From the NCBI RefSeq assembly GCF_024679095.1, contig NC_066531.1:9013926-9077925 (forward strand): a stretch of 64,000 bases of DNA, read 5' to 3'. Made by a program: the position numbers and the translations under genes. Positions 57,959-64,000 of this stretch are shown in pieces. The notes beneath the pieces were generated by a model, which saw nothing but the letters and a program-made list of their open reading frames with translations, ran no database searches and was not told the DNA's origin. The stretch is from Eriocheir sinensis. Its lineage: Eukaryota; Arthropoda; Malacostraca; Decapoda; Varunidae. How positions within the stretch are numbered: position 1 is the first letter of the stretch; the number at the start of each line of letters is the position of its first letter.

Positions 57959-59801
57959 ACCTATTGTATTGAAAATTGATATACTGCTATGCGTAATAAT
58001 GATAATATAATGATTAATGAATAACGAACTCACTGACCTTTATGATGGCCTTATCTAGTTAGTAATTAACAATAATTATATATCTTACATTTCAGCAATC
58101 TGGAGGAAGTCCAGTGGGTGGGGACTACAGCTGACTGCTGGTCAACTAACAAAAAGGGCTACCTGGGTATGACTGTGCACTGGCTGGACCCGATCACCAG
58201 AGACAGGAAGATGGCTGCCCTGGCCTGCAAGAGGATCATGGGGAGCCACACCCATGATGTACTAGCCCAGGTCATGGAGAACATCCACAGCCAGTTCGGA
58301 ATAGAGGCCAAAGTCACCATGTAAGTTATTGCATTTTTTTTTCTTCCGAATTCTTGAATATTAATTGAATAGCTAAATAATTAAATATTTTGAATATTGA
58401 TATATTCTTAAGATTTTTTTGTTTTGTTTGTTTCAGGACAACAACAGACAATGCTGCCAATTTTAAGAAGGCATTTGTCCAGTTTTCCTCTGATTTTAAT
58501 GTCCACCAGGAAGAGGAGGCTCGCCTTCCTAAGGCTGAGGATATGCCTGCTGACGCCCACCTAGAGGAGCTCGTCGCTAACCCGGAAGAGAGCTATGAGA
58601 ACGTAGACGTGGATGTGTGTTGAATTCAATAGACTAAGAATACACTGAAGTGAATACTGAGTAGTACTCTGGACAATGTAATGACTACTTCAAAGATTGG
58701 TTCACAATTTGAAATTTATCTTTGGTTCACAATTTGAAATTTAAACTATGCATTTGTGATAATTTCTTAAGTAAATTATTACTTTTTTTTTCAGTTCATC
58801 GCAATTGATACCATGGAGAAGGGCATGGAGGAGGACAGCATCATCAATCTGCCAAGGCACCACAAGTGTGCAGCGCACACGCTAAACTTGGTCGCCAGTG
58901 CTGACGGAGAATCACATGCCTGGAGAGTTCAAGAAGGTCTACCGAAGCGCCATTGCCAAGGTCTAGGCGCTGTGGAACAAACATGGTAAGTCATAAATAG
59001 AAAAAAGAGAATGAAACAAAATAATTCAGCAATAATCTGATATTTTGAAATATAAAACACGTACATCAGAGATAGTGCAAAACTTTCTTCCAGGAACAAG
59101 TACTGTGTTCGCGGATAGCCTGTACAAGGCTATAAGCAGGCGACTCACTGTCCCTACCAAAACAAGATGGAACAGCCTTTACGACAGCCTGGTGGTCCTC
59201 AATAAAGTGCTGGCGGATAAGAAAGAACAGTTGCTCAGGTGCATGAACCAACAGCGGAACCTGACAGTGTTTATCCAGAAGGACATTGACTTCATGTTGG
59301 AATATGCTAAGGTAAATATTACTTGATAATAAATATCTAATAAACTGTAAGTTGGGCGTTATCGTGATTGAAGGGTATAGGTTATTCCACCAATATCGAA
59401 TACGCAGGAAGGGGGGTGGGGTCGCACTCTTCGTCAGGGACAATCTTAAAGTGTGTCATTAACAACTCAATCAAAATATATAGCAATACAGAATCCCTCT
59501 GGGTAGAAACAATAGGTATAGGAAGGAGAAGCTTGTTATAGGAGTACTTTACAGACCACCCAAGCTTAACAGGGATAGTAACCAACCCCTTTTTACAGGA
59601 AATTAGTAGGGCGTCAAGATATAGGAGTGTGTGTGGAATTGGGGATTTTAATTATAGGAACATAGACTGGGATACTTTATAGAGGTTTTGCTGTGACGTC
59701 ACGAAATAGCGTCGTCTGCAAACCCGCTGGTGGTCACCTCCCCAGCAGAGTGAGCAGACGGACCACGTGTGCCCCATCCCCAAGCCACTATCCGCGGGCA
59801 A

Positions 59802-59915
59802 ATGGCAGGATCTTCAGCATCATTTGTGTTTAGTGATTACGCGAGATCGCTTGAGGATGCTGCGAGGCTAAGATACATCGAAAAACTCAGTGCTTTTGGA
59901 GGAGGAGACTGGTAG
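59802..59915 (+). pseudogene. YqaJ-type protein of ISL2EU, N-terminal remnant
   Basis: MAGSSASFVFSDYARSLEDA then ARLRYIEKLSAFGG matches, as I recall the family, the start of the second ISL2EU protein (xRYxEKLxxxGGxDPY), whose later part has a YqaJ-like exonuclease domain. Here it stops at TAG (59913-59915) and runs into a minisatellite. The domain itself is absent. Confidence 0.55.
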
Positions 59916-59917
59916 AC

Positions 59918-60135
59918 TGGCTGTCTAGCTGGCTGGCTGTCTGGTTGACTGGTGGGTTGACTGGTTGCCTGGTGGGTTGATTGGCTGGCTGATTGGTAAA
60001 CTGACTGTCTGTCTAACTGACCGACTGGATGACTGACTGGGTGGTTGACTGACTGGCTGATTGGTTGACTGGCTGGCTGATTGGTTGGTTGTCTGACTGT
60101 CTGGTTGGTCGGTTGACTGGCTGTCCCTCTGCCTG
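59918..60135 (+). repeat. CTGG/TTGG-type minisatellite
   Basis: Irregular repeats of GACTGGCTGGCTGATTGGTT-like units. It occupies the centre of the ISL2EU-like element. Confidence 0.85.
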
Positions 60136-60517
60136 GCCGATCTCCTGTTGCTGACCAGTGATGCCCAGGTAGGCAGCACAGGCAGGCAAACAGGTGAGGG
60201 CAAGTGACGACAGGTGAGGGCAGGTGACAGCAAGTCACCTTACACTACGCACTCTTTGAGGGTCACTTCCCTGCGTACACTTATATACTCCACCCAGCAC
60301 TGAGCTCTGTCCCTCTGTGCACTTTCCCTCCACTGAATTTCCTTTCCTATTTTCTTCCCCTGCTTGAGCGCCGCCATGCGTGTTTACCTCCGCCAGCTCA
60401 TGTAAATCCCGTTCCAGGGTAATCCCCCGCCACACAATAGGCTAGGGGACCCGGGGGAATACCTAAATGAGTGTTACCTCATGTAATAATCTAATCAGTC
60501 TTGCCTGTAATATTTAC

Positions 60518-60692
60518 CTCTGACAAAATGAGCACTGCAGAGTCGAGATGAAGCAGACGGCCGCCAGTTTTCCCTCCTCACAGTTGCTCTCCATTTCCTC
60601 CGCCCTTCTGGATTCGCTGGAAATCTATAAAATGACACAGCATCTCTCCCGTGTCGGTTAGAACATCCAACCGCACAGCATACATCTCCCAT
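60518..60692 (-). CDS. THAP-domain first exon of ISL2EU transposase
   Basis: ATG at 60690-60692. It reads MGDVCCAVGCSNRHGRD, SFYRFPANPEGRRKW and SRLCSAHFVR: a THAP zinc finger with Cys6, Cys10 and Cys52-x2-His55 and the Phe-Pro after strand one. It ends AGAG|GTAAAT (60518), leaving phase 1. ISL2EU transposases begin with such a domain, which binds the element ends. Downstream exons are missing, so only the DNA-binding module could be made. Confidence 0.75.
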
Positions 60693-62480
60693 GACGAACA
60701 CACAGAGCACTTGTGCAGCCGACACTAAGATTTGCTTTGATAAGTGACCACCGCCACTGACCACCAAGATGGCCGTGCAGACCCGCGCTACTCCCGCACC
60801 CACACTAATGACGTCAGCTGCAAAACCTCTATCAGGAGGGCCTGTAGGCGCAGAATTTGTTAGATGTGATACAGGATCGTTTCCTTAAACAGTTAATTAG
60901 AACACCAACGAGAGAAGAAGATATTTTGGATCTCTTGTTAACTAATAGAGAGGACATAATAAGCAACATAGAGGTTGGGGATTCATTAGGTAACAGTGAT
61001 CATAAGGAAATTAGATTTAATATTAAATGGGAGGACAGAGTCAGCAGTAACAACACATTAATACCTGACTTCAGGAAGGCGGACTGCAAGGGTTCAGGAA
61101 CCAGCTGCAAAGGATTAGGGAAGTAGGATCAGAAGTAGGTCAGGACCCAGAGCAGGGAGTGGCGTTAATCTCTGGTGAGGTCAATAGTCAGGTCAGTAGC
61201 TTGGAGTACAATAGTCTGGTCAGGGAGATTAAACTAGGTCAGCAACAGTTTATACCTCACAGGGAAGTCAGGTCAACAGGTAATTACTCGCGATTAAATA
61301 GGAACGAAAAGAGTATTATATGTTAGAATCAAGAGGGGGGAAACTCACCTAAGGGACAGTTACAACGATTTAGCTAGAACAGTAAAGAAAAGACGCGTAT
61401 AGCAAAACGTAATTATGAGATTAGAATTGCCAGGGAAGCAAAGACCAATCCAAAGGGTGTCTTTCAGCTTTCTAAGACCAAGGTTAGGGATAAGATAGGG
61501 CCGCTTAAATCATGAGAATCACTGATAGATACAGATGAGGGAATGATTGAGGCTTTAAACAGATATTTCTTAACTGTATTTACCAAAGAAAGATTAGACG
61601 ATATGCCTCAGGGAGAACAGATCTACAGGGGAGAAGAGGTAGAAGGATTAACCAGCATCAACGTAAGTAGGGAAGTCGTGATTAGACAGATAGATAGACT
61701 ACTACGGCGCAAGGGCCAGATGAAATTTTTCCCAGGGTATTAAAATAATGTAAATCTGAAATCAGTGGGTAGCTAACATAAGTTTTTAGGAATTCACTAG
61801 ACACAGGGGTGGTGCCTGTTTCATGGAGGCAGACACACGTTATTCCAATATATAAGAAGGGATACAAATCTTCTATACAAAACTATAGGCCGATTAGTTT
61901 GACGTCAGTTATAAGTAAAATGCTTGAGTCAATAATAGCAGATAGTATTAGGGACCATACTGACATACATAATTTAATTCACGACTCACAGCATGGGTTT
62001 ATTAAATGAAAGTCGTCCCTCACTAATCTTTTATCCTTTTACAATAGAGTATACGAGGCAGCTGACAACGATGAGAGTTACGATGTAGTTAATCTTGATT
62101 TTAGTAAGGCCTTCGATAAGGTACCTCACCAGAGACTTTATTTAAATAAAGTTAGGGCTCATGGAATAGGAGGGAAGGTTTATGACTGGATTAGGGCGTG
62201 GATTAGCGACAGGAAACAGAGGGTTACCATTAACGGTAAAACATCTGAATGGGGTAATGTTACCAGTGGGGTTCCTCAAGGTTCAGTTTTAGGCCCGCTT
62301 TTATTCATTATCTACATCAATGACATAGACAATGGGATAACCAGTGACAGAGGTAAATTTGCGGATGACACCAAAATAGGACGCACTATTAAGACAGAGG
62401 AGGATGCTAGAGCACTGCAGGAGAATCCCAACAAACTGTCAGCTTGGTTAGAGAAATGGCAGAGGGATTTTAACATCACT

Positions 62481-62752
62481 ACTAAGGATTTCAGAGGCTG
62501 TGCGGCCTCGTTTTTTGGGAATAATATCGTTACGAACAATCGTATCGGTACGAGATTTTGCGACAGTGTATTTCACACACTGCCTTAATTTTTAAGGGTA
62601 TCGCCAACCGCCACAAGTAGAGAATAAAGGCACTTGTCCCTATACCAAGAGGGTAAAGTCATCAGTGTCAGGCAAAGATACGAACACAACTACCAGAGGC
62701 TCCGCCCACCTTGTTCCTCTTCCCTCCATCTCCCGCCTCCTCCCTTCTCCCT

Positions 62753-62760
<8 letters not shown>
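62481..62760. other. No recognisable gene
   Basis: Sequence between the LINE break and a CT tract. GTTACGAACAATCGTATCGG is slightly palindromic. No family was recognised. Confidence 0.35.

Positions 62761-62807
<47 letters not shown>
62758..62807. repeat. (CT)n microsatellite
   Basis: Pure CT tract. Confidence 0.96.
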
Positions 62808-62810
<3 letters not shown>

Positions 62811-63104
62811 AAGATACATACATACTCGAGAATGATTTTTTTTTTTCAATTAAGGCATGCTTGATGTGATACTGGGACTTTAATTTTGAGCATAGTGATA
62901 CACATCTGGGCCGTGGACGTAATGACATGTGAGAGTAGGGTGAGGTGGTAAATGATGACTACCATGATTGATGGTAGAACGATTGCTCGCTTGTATTTGT
63001 TTCTCTCTCGTTTGTTTTTTGTTGTTTTCCTTTTTGCTACCTTTCTTCGTCACCTGACTTTGACTCGCGGCACCAGTCGTCAAGTGTACCAGAGAGAAGA
63101 TAAA

Positions 63105-64000
63105 ATGGCCACTAAGATACAGCACTGTCGCCATGGCTGCAGAAATGCGTTTGTCACGCGACTTGTTAACTTTTTTAACAAGGAGAAGGCCAGCAATAGC
63201 CTTAAGATTGCTTTGAATAGGTAAGTTTTTATTGTTTTCTCTTGTTTAACATATTAAATAAGTCCTTGTGCCCTCCGCTCATTAGAATCGCAGCCTTAGT
63301 CATGCCGAAACTTATTTCTAAACCATGACAATATTTGTTTTTTACGGAACTTTACATCAATCATTTATTTATTCATATTGTCCTTCCTCTACTCAGGCCT
63401 TACCACCGTGCTGCTGCGGCCTTAGGGATGCGAGTGAAGATGGTGCAGTCGATCGTGCAGCGCAGCACCAGGTCACGGCCTGACACACCACCAGCACCTC
63501 CAGCTCAGCCCGTCATCGACAGCTTCACGATCGGAGCCATTCGCCGCCACATACACGCACAGTTTGCTGTCAAGCAGGACTTCACTCTCGCTTCCCTGAC
63601 AGACAACTTAAAGGCAGCTAGCATCATCCCTGATGAAACCTCTAAGATTTCCTTGTGGCGACTGCTCCATGAAATGGGATTCCGGTATAAGAAATGTCAG
63701 CGCAAATTTTATGTCAGGAAGGAGTCCATGGACGTCGTGTGCCGCAGGATACAAGCCCTACGAACGCTGAAAAGACACCGGGAAGAGAACAGGATGGTGG
63801 TATACGTGGACGAGACCTGGTTCACCACCAGGATGAACCACAACATGGAGTGGGTGGACAGCACGCAGCCTGTCACCAGTGTGACGTACAGCCGCCAGGT
63901 GCCTCCAGGAGAACGCTTCGTGGTAGTCGCAGCTGGCACAGAGGATGGTTTCATTGACAGCTCCTTTCTCTGTTTCCCTGCCAAGAATACCAGAGGCGAC
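63105..64000 (+). CDS. Tc1/IS630-like DDE transposase, partial at window end
   Basis: Exon 1 63105-63220 ([20 protein letters not shown]) and exon 2 from 63397 join across AATAG|GTAAGT ... CTCAG|GCC in phase, giving 240 open codons with no stop to the window edge. The N-terminus is a helix-turn-helix type region ([20 protein letters not shown]), then HTH-like [20 protein letters not shown]. The catalytic core starts [19 protein letters not shown], in which VDETWF holds the first catalytic acid of IS630/Tc1-type enzymes. It continues [20 protein letters not shown]. It would cut and paste its element at TA-type sites. The rest of the core and any terminal repeats lie outside the window. It is among the best-preserved genes here. 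Confidence 0.78.

Larger units (their letters stand above)
54105..59311 (+). pseudogene. hAT transposase, five recognised exons
   Basis: Exons 54105-54694, 58096-58320, 58437-58614, 58795-58985 and 59094-59311 join with GT-AG sites and consistent phases. Exon 1 has a BED-type zinc finger (CLPC ... HFRRMH) and AETFGIMAHGG. Exon 2 has TTADCWSTNKKGYLGMTVHW (first catalytic Asp region). Exon 3 has TTTDNAANFKKAF. Exon 4 has CAAHTLNLVAS. Exon 5 has TKTRWNSLYDSLVVL. The protein would bind terminal repeats and cut the element out through an RNase H-like core. Exon 4 has a 1-bp frameshift after ASADG and a TAG where KVQALWNK is expected. The C-terminal dimerisation exon (hATC) is missing, displaced by a LINE. 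Intron 1 is filled with nested LINEs and a small hAT element. Confidence 0.85.
53520..59350 (+). mobile_element. hAT element, 3' end lost
   Basis: It starts GCTGGGCGTTATCGCGATAA, a hAT-type terminus familiar from arthropods, exactly where similarity to copy 1 ends, and encloses a five-exon hAT transposase. TGGGCGTTATCGTGAT at 59352 is a second, same-orientation fragment of the terminus, not an inverted one. A LINE follows at about 59366, so the 3' end appears truncated. Confidence 0.62.
59682..60831. mobile_element. ISL2EU-like element, internally rearranged, 1.15 kb
   Basis: The left end AGAGGTTTTGCTGTGACGTC faces an inverted AGAGGTTTTGCAGCTGACGTC at the right. The LINE sequence TTTATCAGG is split as TTTAT / ATCAGG, consistent with the AT target duplication known for ISL2EU. 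Near the left end is the start of a YqaJ-type protein (+); near the right end is a THAP exon (-). ISL2EU elements carry these two genes. The middle, where both should continue, is a minisatellite and unrelated-looking sequence, so this is a deletion derivative. Confidence 0.75.
59364..62480 (+). pseudogene. CR1-like LINE, interrupted by an ISL2EU-like element
   Basis: It opens inside the endonuclease (EGYRLFHQYRIRRKGGGVAL, VIGVLYRPPKLNRD, FNYRNIDWDTL to 59681) and resumes after the insert with DVIQDRFLKQLIRTPTREED and ILDLLLTNREDIISNIEVGD. RT follows: VSWRQTHVIPIYKKG, NYRPISLTSVISKMLESII, LDFSKAFDKVPHQRL, SGVPQGSVLGPLLFIIYIND, catalytic KFADDTKIGRT. Several stops and shifts interrupt it, and both ends are truncated. 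Its 5' end is close to where the hAT gene breaks off. Confidence 0.8.

Noticed and set aside
53520..59365. Inverted terminal repeats of the hAT element at 53523 and 59352
   Set aside because: Both GGGCGTTATCG motifs are in the same orientation, so they cannot be the two TIRs of one element.
59837..60238. Gln/Ser/Pro-rich minus-strand proteins
   Set aside because: They come from the CTGG minisatellite in the ISL2EU-like element.

Overview
This is a eukaryotic window made almost entirely of repeats and transposons. It has long dinucleotide and trinucleotide microsatellites, tRNA-derived SINEs, many LINE fragments, several DNA-transposon superfamilies with introns, and TTAGG-type arthropod telomere-like repeats. 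The mix (CT/AT/GT/AAT microsatellites, THAP-type P elements, PIF/Harbinger, hAT, jockey/CR1-like LINEs) fits a decapod crustacean, perhaps a crab. That assignment is an inference from style, not from a diagnostic host gene. No bacterial-type operons, rRNA genes or CRISPR arrays were seen. The only hint of a cellular host gene is one Ig-like exon near 49.2 kb.

Layout. 0-2.3 kb: an inverted SINE, a copy of a dispersed repeat (here called R) and two very long (AT)n tracts. 2.3-6.7 kb, minus strand: a CACTA/EnSpm-like unit with a frameshifted Tnp2-like transposase and, downstream on the same strand, a ten-exon DUF4806-type gene whose 361 codons stay open. 6.7-10.2 kb: subterminal-like repeats, MITE-like sequences and an (AT)n tract. 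10,212-18,032: a complete P element with a THAP transposase, terminal inverted repeats and an exact 8-bp target duplication. It sits inside an R repeat, and a related unoccupied R copy lies at about 0.85 kb. 19.1-23.2 kb and 49.2-53.5 kb: two copies of one 4.2-kb segment holding a Harbinger transposase start, a minus-strand LINE and a nested SINE. One copy has gained a TTAA-flanked MITE. 23.5-29.7 kb: LINE tails, a Harbinger C-terminus and an inverted partial copy of the duplicated segment. 30.5-33.2 kb: a second, decayed P-like transposase. 35,529-41,534: a Harbinger element with TIRs, holding a SANT/Myb gene and a broken transposase. 41.6-47.3 kb: a GC-rich, nearly full-length RNase H-bearing LINE with upstream 76-bp tandem repeats. 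47.4-48.8 kb: Harbinger pieces and a MADF exon. 53.5-59.3 kb: a five-exon hAT transposase whose introns hold nested LINEs and a small hAT element. 59.4-62.5 kb: a CR1-like LINE interrupted by an ISL2EU-like element that keeps the first exons of a THAP transposase and a YqaJ-type protein. 63.1-64.0 kb: an intact two-exon Tc1/IS630-like transposase running off the end.

Most of these genes serve only transposition of their own element, and most are broken. The exceptions that remain open as far as seen are the DUF4806 gene, the terminal Tc1-like gene, and short first exons (MADF, THAP, SANT). The nesting order gives relative ages: the SINE in the LINE is older than the segmental duplication; the MITE in copy 1 is either a post-duplication insertion or was lost cleanly from copy 2; the LINE fragment in the P transposase is younger than the P element.
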